This document shows, in pieces, positions 1 to 5,795 of a stretch of 7,322 bases of DNA; positions within the stretch are counted from its first letter, which is position 1; each line of letters begins with the position of its first letter. Position numbers and translations under genes: made by a program. The notes under the pieces are model-generated. The model made no database searches and was not told the DNA's origin. It saw only the letters and a program-made list of their open reading frames with translations. This stretch comes from Candidatus Woesearchaeota archaeon (GTDB taxonomy: Archaea > Nanobdellota > Nanobdellia > Woesearchaeales > JAGVYO01), in NCBI GenBank assembly GCA_018303225.1, contig JAGVYO010000010.1, positions 1-7,322 on the forward strand, in the 5' to 3' direction.

Positions 1-1068
1 GGGCTGACACGGATCCATCTGGAAGAAGATCCCGCTGCATTGGTGCATCCCTCCTCGATCCAGAAATCACCGTACGTGCTGGTGGATTACAACCGGAGCG
101 GCAATCCGCTGATTGAGATCGTTACCGAGCCCGATATGGAGGGCCCGGAGGAAGCGCGGGATTTCATGAAGCAGCTGATTACGGTTCTGGAGTATCTGGA
201 GATTTTTGATTCCAACACATGCATCCTCAAGGCAGATGCCAATGTTTCCATCAAAGAGAGCGGATATGTCCGTGCCGAAGTGAAAAACATCACTGGATTT
301 AAAGAAATTGAACGCGCGCTGAACTATGAAGTGGCAAGGCAGAAGCAGGCGGTCGCGGAAGGAAAAAAGCTGAAGCAGGAGACCAGGGGCTGGGACAGCG
401 CCAACGGCGTTACCTTTTCCTTGCGTGCCAAAGAGACCGAGGAGGATTACGGCTATATCGTTGACCCGGACCTGACGGTGGTGGACATCACGAAAGAATG
501 GATTGCGGCTGTCCGAAAAACACTGCCGGAGCTGGCGGCGGATAAGGTGCAGAAGTTTATTTCAAAACATAAGATTCCTGAAGAGGATGCCAAAATCATT
601 GCGGCGGAGAAAGAACTGGCGGAGCTGTTTGAATTGGTCGCGGAAGAGATCGATCCGGTTCTGGCCGCCAAATGGCTGCGGCGCGAGCTGATGCGCGTCC
701 TGAATTACAGCAAGAAGACCTTTGCCGAAGTGGAGATGGACGAGAGGCATCTGATTGATCTGTTGAAACTGGTGGAATCCGGCAAGATCACCGAGAAAGT
801 AGCGCAGAAATTGCTGGAGCAGCTGGTCGAGAAGCCGTTTGACGTGAAGAAACATGTGGAGAAAGAAAAATTAGGCGCGGTCTCGGACACCAAAGAACTG
901 GAAAAGTTCTGCAAGGAGGCGATTGCGGAAAATCCGAAGGCCCTCGAGGATTACAGGAAGGGCAACGAGAAGGCGCTGAATTTCGTGGTGGGCGCGGTCA
1001 TGAAGAAATCCAGGGGCAAGGCGACGCCGAAAGAGGTCAATGAGATATTGAAGAAACTAATTCAATGA
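1..1068 (+). CDS. gatB: Aspartyl/glutamyl-tRNA amidotransferase subunit B, C-terminal part (5' end outside window)
   Basis: GatB is the kinase/transamidase subunit of GatCAB, which converts Asp-tRNA(Asn) or Glu-tRNA(Gln) to the amidated form in the cytoplasm using ammonia supplied by GatA. The frame is open from the first base, so the N-terminal part (roughly 120 residues by comparison with the usual length near 475) lies outside the window. Seen in the 355 visible residues: GLTRIHLEED at 1-10, the family signature VDYNRSGNPLIEIVTEPD at 28-45, NVSIKES followed by EVKNITGF (AspRS-like cradle domain), and DPDLTVVDI. A helical linker follows, then the YqeY-type tail with ALNFVVGAVMKKSRGKATP. GatE was considered, but the GatE-specific AspRS-like insertion is absent between the cradle and the helical region. 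The gene ends in TGA and converges with the mre11-like gene after a 3-base gap. Identification is firm; only the missing 5' end limits it. Confidence 0.94.
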   Translation, partial: GLTRIHLEEDPAALVHPSSIQKSPYVLVDYNRSGNPLIEIVTEPDMEGPEEARDFMKQLITVLEYLEIFDSNTCILKADANVSIKESGYVRAEVKNITGFKEIERALNYEVARQKQAVAEGKKLKQETRGWDSANGVTFSLRAKETEEDYGYIVDPDLTVVDITKEWIAAVRKTLPELAADKVQKFISKHKIPEEDAKIIAAEKELAELFELVAEEIDPVLAAKWLRRELMRVLNYSKKTFAEVEMDERHLIDLLKLVESGKITEKVAQKLLEQLVEKPFDVKKHVEKEKLGAVSDTKELEKFCKEAIAENPKALEDYRKGNEKALNFVVGAVMKKSRGKATPKEVNEILKKLIQ

Positions 1069-1071
1069 GTC

Positions 1072-2292
1072 TTATTCCAGAAACTCATTCCCTTTGACTT
1101 CTTTCCTGATCCGTTCCTCAAAATCAGCCTGCCGTTCTCCTTCCTCTTTTTCGATGGATAAGGCCCTGACCAATGCTTTCACCAGCTCTTTCTCTTTTTC
1201 TACGCTCAGATTGTCCATCTTGATCTGCCCGAGATGCTCCCTGATCAGGGCATCCTCTATCTCCTCGGTGTTCTTGGCTTCGATCTTGATCTCTTCAAAT
1301 TCCTTGGTGGTTAAAGCGGCCGTGTTCTTCATGACGAAATAGGCGGATTTGTCGTACAGCATGGTAAAGATGTCTTTGAAATTGATGTCCGAGGGCTTGC
1401 CGGCCTCTAAGGTGCCGCTCAATCGTATTGTTACGATGGTGTCGTTGAATTCCTTGTCCTTGATTTCGTCCAAGAGCATCTCCCTGACTTCTTCTGCGGT
1501 CTTGTGGTTGCACTCCAGGCTAATGCTGTGCACATTGTAAATCTGGATGGGATGCCATTCTATCCTATCGTCTTCCACGATATAGAAGCCGCCTCTCTGC
1601 AGGTCTTCTAATTCTTTGAAACTGTTCGGAAACAGCGGTCCTGGATAGGCTATCATCCCAAAACCCTCCTCTTTCTTGTCAAACTGCTTGACGTAATGCA
1701 CGTGGCCGCCGGCATAGTAGTTGAATCTTCTCGGCAGGAGGGATAGCGGATGCACCACGGCTTTCTCCAGGTCTTTCGGCTTGAACTCTTCTAATGCTGC
1801 ATGGAACATGAAGATCTTGTAGCCGTCTTCCTCCTCCAGATTTTCTCTCGCCAATTGTTCGTAATACAAACGGTCCAGTCCGGCTCTCTTGCCCAATAAT
1901 CCGGTTATCTTGGCGCCGGTCTTCGGGTCAATGGTGAAATTCAGCCGCAATTGCTTGTCTTCTACGCTTCCCTGGGCCACGTTAATGAACAAGCCTGCAC
2001 TCTCCAGGACATCCAGCATGGTCTTTCCCGAGGGCGAGAAATCGTGCGAGCCTGCGATGATGTAGACTGGAATACCCTGGTCTTTCAGTTCTTTCAGCTT
2101 TTCTACTGCGCCTTTCAACTGCTCGATAGCCGGCAAAGAAGTCTGAAATAAATCGCCGGCAATCAGGATAAAATCCACTTCTTTTTCGATGCAGATATCG
2201 ATGGCCCTAGCGAACGCTTCGGTGCTGATGTGCCTCAGCTTCGGGTCTCTCCATGAGCCGATGTGGCAGTCTGCGAGATGGGCGAATTTCAT
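1072..2292 (-). CDS. mre11: Mre11/SbcD-type DNA repair nuclease (calcineurin-like phosphoesterase)
   Basis: This is a 406-residue metallophosphoesterase of the Mre11 family, which with Rad50 trims DNA ends at double-strand breaks. Phosphoesterase motifs appear in order: D8-C-H10 (motif I), G46-D47-L-F (II), G81-S82-H83-D84 (III), H164 (IV) and G196-H-V-H199 (V). Motif III is normally GNHD, with Asn as a metal ligand; here it is Ser, and the codon (read as TCG on the coding strand) is clear. After about residue 240 come a capping-domain-like region and a charged helical C-terminus, rich in Glu and Lys, where Rad50 binds in characterised Mre11 proteins. The ATG start is chosen because motif I falls at residue 8, as in Pyrococcus Mre11. 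herA lies upstream on the same strand, 185 bases away. No strong promoter is visible: a weak TATA-like ACAATATC sits about 26 bases before the ATG, and an alternative AT stretch lies near 2355. Rad50 is not in the window. Confidence 0.9.
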   Translation of the reverse strand: MKFAHLADCHIGSWRDPKLRHISTEAFARAIDICIEKEVDFILIAGDLFQTSLPAIEQLKGAVEKLKELKDQGIPVYIIAGSHDFSPSGKTMLDVLESAGLFINVAQGSVEDKQLRLNFTIDPKTGAKITGLLGKRAGLDRLYYEQLARENLEEEDGYKIFMFHAALEEFKPKDLEKAVVHPLSLLPRRFNYYAGGHVHYVKQFDKKEEGFGMIAYPGPLFPNSFKELEDLQRGGFYIVEDDRIEWHPIQIYNVHSISLECNHKTAEEVREMLLDEIKDKEFNDTIVTIRLSGTLEAGKPSDINFKDIFTMLYDKSAYFVMKNTAALTTKEFEEIKIEAKNTEEIEDALIREHLGQIKMDNLSVEKEKELVKALVRALSIEKEEGERQADFEERIRKEVKGNEFLE

Positions 2293-2339
2293 AAAAAGTT
2301 TTTAATCAACCTCTGATATTGTTCACGTTTCTTTACCAT
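2289..2339 (-). other. Possible 16-codon leader ORF overlapping the mre11 start
   Basis: A short open frame, ATG to TGA, would encode MVKKREQYQRLIKNFL. Its stop overlaps the mre11 ATG in an ATGA arrangement, the layout used for translational coupling. It has no family that I recognise, no clear ribosome binding site and no strong promoter, and an ORF this short can arise by chance. It could be a leader peptide, a relic of a longer gene, or nothing. Confidence 0.15.
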
Positions 2340-2388
2340 TTGGAATTTCCAATCTTTTAATCTTTTTTCCGGCGGCAGGGAAAAGCGG

Positions 2389-2423
2389 CAAAAATTCCGG
2401 CACGAAATTTTTGGTCTTGCGCT
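2389..2423 (-). repeat. Dispersed 3'-UTR hairpin element, copy 1 (downstream of herA)
   Basis: Read on the minus strand, this element starts AGCGC and then forms a stem with arms AAAAATTTCG and CGGAATTTTT around a TGC loop (one mismatch in a 10-base stem). A second copy after arvC matches at 31 of 35 positions with no gaps and has the same loop. Both copies are in the sense orientation of the gene they follow. It lies about 55 bases past the herA stop, beyond a T tract, so it is either part of the 3' UTR or a small interspersed palindromic repeat. Confidence 0.75.
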
Positions 2424-2431
2424 TTCGCTCT

Positions 2432-2438
2432 AAAAAAA
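2432..2438 (-). terminator. T7 tract, likely archaeal terminator of herA
   Basis: On the herA coding strand a run of seven T lies about 40 bases after the stop codon, inside a strongly AT-rich stretch. Archaeal RNA polymerase terminates on such U-rich tracts without needing a hairpin, although a hairpin element does follow. The placement fits herA termination before mre11. Confidence 0.5.
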
Positions 2439-2477
2439 TTCTTTTTTTAATGCGCAATTTTTTTGTAATAGCTGCTT

Positions 2478-4013
2478 TTATCCTAATTTAACGCCTGTGA
2501 ACGAGGAAATGGTGGTTTCCTTCCCTCTTCGGCTCTCTTTGGTGAATTCTTCAAACAGCGGGATCTTGATGGGCATGGCAAACCTGGCAAAATTGCTGGT
2601 GACAATGGCCTCGCCGATGTCCAGGGAAGCAATCGTCCGGTTGTCTTCGCTCAGGTCCTGGGCAGCGCTTTCGATAATCGCCTGGCGTTCGGGAGCCATC
2701 TCGATGCCCAGGATGATCTTGGTGTTGATGTTGGCCAATATCTCTCTCGGAATCAATGAAGGAAGCTGCGTTATAGCAGTCAATCCGACTTTAAACTTTC
2801 TTCCTTCTCTTGCAATGGTGGAGAAGATGTTTGGGCCTTTCTCCAGCACTTCCTTTCCCAGCACTCTTGGGGCTTCTTCCAGGATGACCGAAATGACCGG
2901 TTTCTGCGCCAAGGAACCGTCGGTCTTGCATTTCTTGTAGCGCCGGAAGATCTCATGGGTGATTAAGCTGCCGATCAGGATTTCGGTGCTGCTCTGGAAG
3001 CCCGAGGTGTCCACAATGACGGTCTTGGCGCTTTCCAGCTCGTTGCAGATGTCGTTGATGGTGGTTTCGCCCGCGTTCAACGCAAAAACGCCTTTGTCGT
3101 ACAGCTGCTGGCCGTCGAATTCCAGGTCCAATAATGCCAATAAGCGTCTTTTTACGACCGCCAGAGTGCCTTCATAGAAATCCATGCCTTTGGAAAGCGG
3201 CTTTTCCAGGACAATGGATTCAATCCATTCATTCCCGAACTGCTTGTAGAATGCGTTCAGCGCCTGCTGCTGCGGATCCGACCAATCCACGACCCCATTG
3301 AAATGCGCTGGTCTAATGGTGCGGAGATTGATTTTTAATGTCTTTGCGCCCGGCGGTGCGTTGAATGGGGTGTAGTAAACCACATTCTCTCTCCTGGGAT
3401 GGTCTTTCAATCCCAATTTGTTTCTGCCGTAATACTCATCATGGGGGTCTAGGACTAGAATGCCGCAGAAATCCTTGGTGGTGGTGTCCCACAGCATGCA
3501 GGAGGTTAAATTGCTCTTGCCCCTGCCTGTCGTAGCTGCTATCAGGATGTGGTGGGCAAATACATCACTTCCTTCCAGGAAAATGTCCATGTCCAATGTC
3601 TTGGAGCCGGATCGCAATTTGCCGATGAACAGCGGCGTCTTCGGTTTTGTTAAAAAACTTAAATCTTCTTTGGTCACATCCCTAACTTCACCGAAGAAAT
3701 GCGGCAGCGTCTTTGCCATTGCGGCTTTTTTGCTCTCGATGGAGACAAGGCTTTTTGTCACGGCCAGCGTGTAATTCCTCAGTTTGGGGTCCATGAATTC
3801 CAGCGGCAGGTTGTTTTCCAGCTTCATGCCCGAGATCAATTCTAAATTCTGCTGGGAGATCTGGCTGCCGTAGATCAGGCCGGTGACCTGCAGCAGGATT
3901 TTCTTTTCTGCGGCTTCGGCAATCAATAATTCGCCCAATTCCAACGCCTGGTCGGATTTCTGCCTGACGAGAATTTTCCCGAATTCGCCGCTTAAGACCT
4001 GGCCCCTCACCAT
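2478..4013 (-). CDS. herA: HerA-type hexameric DNA helicase/translocase
   Basis: HerA is a FtsK/HerA-superfamily ATPase that, as a hexameric ring with the nuclease NurA, resects DNA ends alongside Mre11-Rad50. The 511-residue protein starts with a HAS-barrel-like segment (VLSGEFGKILVRQK, ELGELLIAE, residues 6-33). Then come Walker A ATTGRGKSN (160-168; the first position is Ala instead of Gly), DPHDEY (189-194), Walker B VILEEAPRVL (376-385) with catalytic-type E379-E380, IAREGRKF (400-407, candidate Arg finger) and the polar sensor TQLPS (415-419). The frame stays open to a TTG at 4100, but those extra 29 codons would run through the arvA TATA box and the TATA box of herA itself. The ATG at 4013 is therefore preferred: it sits at the start of the conserved barrel, 25 bases after TTTATAAAAT, giving a leaderless mRNA. 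The mre11-like gene follows. NurA is not in the window. Confidence 0.88.
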   Translation of the reverse strand: MVRGQVLSGEFGKILVRQKSDQALELGELLIAEAAEKKILLQVTGLIYGSQISQQNLELISGMKLENNLPLEFMDPKLRNYTLAVTKSLVSIESKKAAMAKTLPHFFGEVRDVTKEDLSFLTKPKTPLFIGKLRSGSKTLDMDIFLEGSDVFAHHILIAATTGRGKSNLTSCMLWDTTTKDFCGILVLDPHDEYYGRNKLGLKDHPRRENVVYYTPFNAPPGAKTLKINLRTIRPAHFNGVVDWSDPQQQALNAFYKQFGNEWIESIVLEKPLSKGMDFYEGTLAVVKRRLLALLDLEFDGQQLYDKGVFALNAGETTINDICNELESAKTVIVDTSGFQSSTEILIGSLITHEIFRRYKKCKTDGSLAQKPVISVILEEAPRVLGKEVLEKGPNIFSTIAREGRKFKVGLTAITQLPSLIPREILANINTKIILGIEMAPERQAIIESAAQDLSEDNRTIASLDIGEAIVTSNFARFAMPIKIPLFEEFTKESRRGKETTISSFTGVKLG

Positions 4014-4033
4014 GAGCGCGGAGAACGGGAGGG

Positions 4034-4043
4034 ATTTTATAAA
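4034..4043 (-). promoter_or_regulatory. TATA box of herA (leaderless)
   Basis: TTTATAAAAT on the minus strand is centred about 25 bases before the chosen herA ATG, the spacing at which archaeal transcription begins at or next to the start codon. This element decides the herA start against the upstream TTG. There is no ribosome binding site in the 20 bases between box and ATG. Confidence 0.65.
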
Positions 4044-4078
4044 GGTTGTTGCGATTTTATTCTCTGCTTCTGCCCTAC

Positions 4079-4094
4079 CGAAAACTATATATAG
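4079..4094 (+). promoter_or_regulatory. BRE/TATA promoter of arvA
   Basis: A purine-rich BRE-like CGAAAA is followed directly by CTATATATAG, the strongest TATA box in the window. The predicted transcription start, 26-27 bases downstream, is near 4115, leaving a leader of about 15 bases before the arvA ATG. It lies back to back with the herA promoter in the 117-base divergent region. Confidence 0.7.
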
Positions 4095-4119
4095 TGCCAA
4101 TTTAGGATTATTCTAAAGT

Positions 4120-4123
4120 GGTG
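4120..4123 (+). promoter_or_regulatory. Ribosome binding site of arvA (GGTG)
   Basis: GGTG matches the core of the archaeal anti-Shine-Dalgarno complement and sits 7 bases before the ATG, inside the short leader predicted from the TATA position. Unlike the leaderless neighbouring genes, arvA therefore appears to have a short leader. Confidence 0.45.
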
Positions 4124-4130
4124 TCTAGAG

Positions 4131-4763
4131 ATGATTAAGCTTGTAAAGACGTTCATTGCTAAAGTTCTTAAGAATATCTTCCGCAGGAAGAAACACATCA
4201 GGCTGGGGCTCTACGGGCCGCCGAACGGCGGAAAGACGACCTTGGCCAACCGAATCTGCCAGGACTGGCTGGGGGAAGAGATGGGCACGGTCTCCAACAT
4301 TGCCCACGAGACCCGGGAAATCCAGATCAAAGAGCAGGTCACGATCGAGAGCAAGGGCAAGCAGCTGACCTTTAACCTGGTGGACACGCCCGGTATCGCC
4401 ACCAGGATCGATTACGAGGACTTCATCAAGGCAGGGATGAAGGAGTTCCAGGCCAAAAAGCGCGCCAAGGAGGCCACCAAGGGCGTCATCGATGCCATCA
4501 AATGGCTGGATGACATGGACACGGTCATTGTCGTTTTGGACGGCACCAAGGACCCGTATTCCCAGGTCAACATCACCATCATCGGCAATTTAGCGGCACG
4601 GGACATTCCGGTGCTGATTGTGGCCAACAAGGTTGATTTGCGGCGCGCCTCGGTCAAAAAAGTACAGGCCGCGTTTCCCCAATATGAGGTCATCGGCATT
4701 TCCGCCAAGCTTGGCAAGAACATGGATCAGTTTTATGAGGGATTGTTCGCATTGGTAGCTTAA
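4131..4763 (+). CDS. arvA: ArvA/OapA small GTPase (Era-like), archaeal vesicle formation
   Basis: This 210-residue P-loop GTPase carries all the classic motifs: G1 GPPNGGKT (29-36), a G2-region Thr in HETRE (59-63), G3 DTPG (85-88), G4 NKVD (166-169) and G5 SAK (191-193). Upstream of the G domain, residues 2-21 form a cationic amphipathic helix, with hydrophobic residues at 2, 4, 5, 8, 9, 12, 13, 16 and 17 and Lys/Arg between and after them. The family is the origin-associated protein OapA of haloarchaea, renamed ArvA after it was shown (as I recall) to drive extracellular vesicle formation in Haloferax. The order GTPase, DUF2073, zinc ribbon matches that cluster. It is the first gene of the operon; arvB begins 17 bases after its TAA. 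Family assignment rests on motifs and gene order; the vesicle role in this organism is inferred. Confidence 0.85.
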   Translation: MIKLVKTFIAKVLKNIFRRKKHIRLGLYGPPNGGKTTLANRICQDWLGEEMGTVSNIAHETREIQIKEQVTIESKGKQLTFNLVDTPGIATRIDYEDFIKAGMKEFQAKKRAKEATKGVIDAIKWLDDMDTVIVVLDGTKDPYSQVNITIIGNLAARDIPVLIVANKVDLRRASVKKVQAAFPQYEVIGISAKLGKNMDQFYEGLFALVA

Positions 4764-4768
4764 AAAAA

Positions 4769-4773
4769 GAGGT
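4769..4773 (+). promoter_or_regulatory. Ribosome binding site of arvB (GAGGT)
   Basis: GAGGT, in the 17-base gap after arvA, is 7 bases before the arvB ATG. A clear Shine-Dalgarno on an internal operon gene, set against leaderless first genes, is the usual archaeal pattern and supports arvA-arvB cotranscription. Confidence 0.65.
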
Positions 4774-4780
4774 CGGTAGT

Positions 4781-5185
4781 ATGCTAACGTTACAATTTGT
4801 CCCCTACGCAGACATTGAGGATCTGGGCAGCGCCCGCCGGGTCAAGAAATTGCTCGACCTGGTCAAGGAGAACAAGATTGTGCTGATGGAAGGCCGCCTG
4901 AAGAAAGAAGAGGAAGCGGATCTGATTGCGATCACCATGGAAGAGGTAGGCGACAAGTTCAAGGGCATCGAACTGGCGACCCTGGACATGGAACGCAAGG
5001 ACAAGAACTTTTTCCGCGGCTTTCGCGACGGCCTGGCCAATGCGATCCTGGGTGACCGCAAAGGCTTTACGGTCATTGGTCCCGCGACCATCGTCAAGGA
5101 GATCAAGAAGGACCCGGACAAGATCCAGCTCTTCACGGATGAGAAAGGCCTGAAGGCCATCCGGCGGAAGAGGAAAAAGAGGTAA
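4781..5185 (+). CDS. arvB: ArvB/OapB family protein (DUF2073)
   Basis: This 134-residue protein belongs to the DUF2073 family, always found next to the ArvA GTPase in the genomes I know. Recognisable blocks are VKKLLDLVKENKIVLMEGRL (21-40), EEEADLI (43-49), FKGIELATL (60-68) and FTVIGPATIVKEI (96-108), ending in a strongly basic tail (IRRKRKKR). There is no signal peptide or membrane segment, so it is probably cytoplasmic or bound to the GTPase. In Haloferax it is the second gene of the oap/arv cluster; its biochemical role is not established. The start is fixed by a GAGGT site at correct spacing. arvC follows after 54 bases with its own promoter-like sequence, so arvB may end one transcript or be read through. 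Confidence 0.82.
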   Translation: MLTLQFVPYADIEDLGSARRVKKLLDLVKENKIVLMEGRLKKEEEADLIAITMEEVGDKFKGIELATLDMERKDKNFFRGFRDGLANAILGDRKGFTVIGPATIVKEIKKDPDKIQLFTDEKGLKAIRRKRKKR

Positions 5186-5202
5186 ATTATAGAAAATATA
5201 TA

Positions 5203-5217
5203 GGTTAAACTTAAAAG
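5203..5217 (+). promoter_or_regulatory. Promoter of arvC (leaderless)
   Basis: BRE-like GGTTAAA is followed by CTTAAAAG, centred about 26 bases before the arvC ATG, and there is no Shine-Dalgarno between them. This suggests arvC can be transcribed separately as a leaderless message even though it lies in line with arvAB. Confidence 0.5.
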
Positions 5218-5239
5218 TCCGCTCACCCAGCACATCCTT

Positions 5240-5626
5240 ATGCCCCATCAATGCGTCCGCTGCAACAAGTTCTATGACGACGGCTCTATAGAGATCATTA
5301 AAGGCTGCACCTGCGGCGGCCGGCTCTTCTTCTTCATCAAGAAGGAGAAGCTGGAGGAAGCCAAGCAGGTCACGGACCATCTGCAATTGAGCGTGGACGA
5401 CCGGAAGCAGATGGAGGAGGATGTCTACGACCTGGTGGGCATGGAGATGGACAAGGACCAGCCGGTGGTTCTTGATTTGGAAGCCATCCGCGTCCTCAAG
5501 CCGGGCCAGTACGAGCTGGACCTGGTGCATCTGTTCAAAGGCGAGCCCCTGGTCTTCAAGCTGGAAGAAGGCAAGTACATGATTGACCTGGCGCAAAGTT
5601 TTAAAGATTTTAGGAAGAAGAAATAA
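5240..5626 (+). CDS. arvC: ArvC/OapC zinc-ribbon protein
   Basis: This 128-residue protein is the third member of the cluster. The N-terminal MPHQCVRCNKFYDDGS (CxxC, C5 and C8) and GCTCGG (C23 and C25) form a small zinc ribbon. The second knuckle is CxC where the haloarchaeal homologues I remember have CxxC. A charged helical linker (about 34-75) follows, then a conserved C-terminal block with IRVLKPGQYELDLVHLF, PLVFKLEEGKYMIDLA and SFKDF, the segment most diagnostic of the family. It has no membrane segment. The ATG start gives the usual MPHQC beginning. Its role is unknown; the gene neighbourhood implies that it works with the GTPase. It is followed by a T-rich terminator and a hairpin element. 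Confidence 0.82.
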   Translation: MPHQCVRCNKFYDDGSIEIIKGCTCGGRLFFFIKKEKLEEAKQVTDHLQLSVDDRKQMEEDVYDLVGMEMDKDQPVVLDLEAIRVLKPGQYELDLVHLFKGEPLVFKLEEGKYMIDLAQSFKDFRKKK

Positions 5627-5666
5627 TCAAACTCCTTTTCAAATGCGTTCTGGATTAGCTTTCACA

Positions 5667-5698
5667 ACTTTTACCACTTTTGACTTTTACCTTTTCTC
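5667..5698 (+). terminator. T-rich terminator after arvC
   Basis: Four TTTT runs spaced 7-9 bases apart (ACTTTT-like units) lie about 45-70 bases beyond the arvC stop. Clustered T tracts of this kind are typical archaeal intrinsic terminators, and the next gene is on the opposite strand. Confidence 0.55.
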
Positions 5699-5704
5699 TG
5701 CGGT

Positions 5705-5739
5705 AGCGCGGGAGCAAAAATTCCGTGCCGGAATTTTTG
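5705..5739 (+). repeat. Dispersed 3'-UTR hairpin element, copy 2 (downstream of arvC)
   Basis: AGCGC is followed by a perfect 10-base stem, AAAAATTCCG and CGGAATTTTT, closed by a TGC loop. It matches the copy after herA at 31 of 35 positions with the same loop and the same orientation relative to the upstream gene. The difference inside the stem (T versus C in the left arm) converts a mismatch into a proper pair. Confidence 0.8.
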
Positions 5740-5795
5740 GGATGATCGATGTCGTCGTAAAAATTAATTTAATTATTGGCAGATTTCTACTTTTT

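Noticed and set aside
1..1068. GatE or a free-standing AspRS-like protein instead of GatB
   Set aside because: The VDYNRSG..LIEIVTEPD and KALNFVVGAVMKKSRGKA signatures are present without the GatE-specific insertion.
2293..2477. A tRNA or structured small RNA in the herA-mre11 spacer
   Set aside because: No cloverleaf or T-loop consensus is visible; only the T tract, the dispersed hairpin, and a weak TTTTCC/GGAAAA stem near 2365-2384 are seen.
4014..4100. 29-codon N-terminal extension of HerA from the TTG at 4100
   Set aside because: It would overlap two TATA boxes, uses a rare start codon with no ribosome binding site, and precedes the conserved start of the barrel domain.
4790..5596. A 268-codon open frame on the minus strand opposite arvB and arvC
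   Set aside because: It spans two recognised genes and their promoter-bearing gap, has a low-complexity Leu/Val/Gln-rich translation, and no promoter or family; it is a product of GC-rich codon use on the other strand.
5705..5739. Simple rho-independent type terminator as full explanation for the hairpin
   Set aside because: The T-rich tracts lie before the hairpin rather than after it in both copies, and the 35-base similarity between the copies extends beyond what a terminator stem needs.
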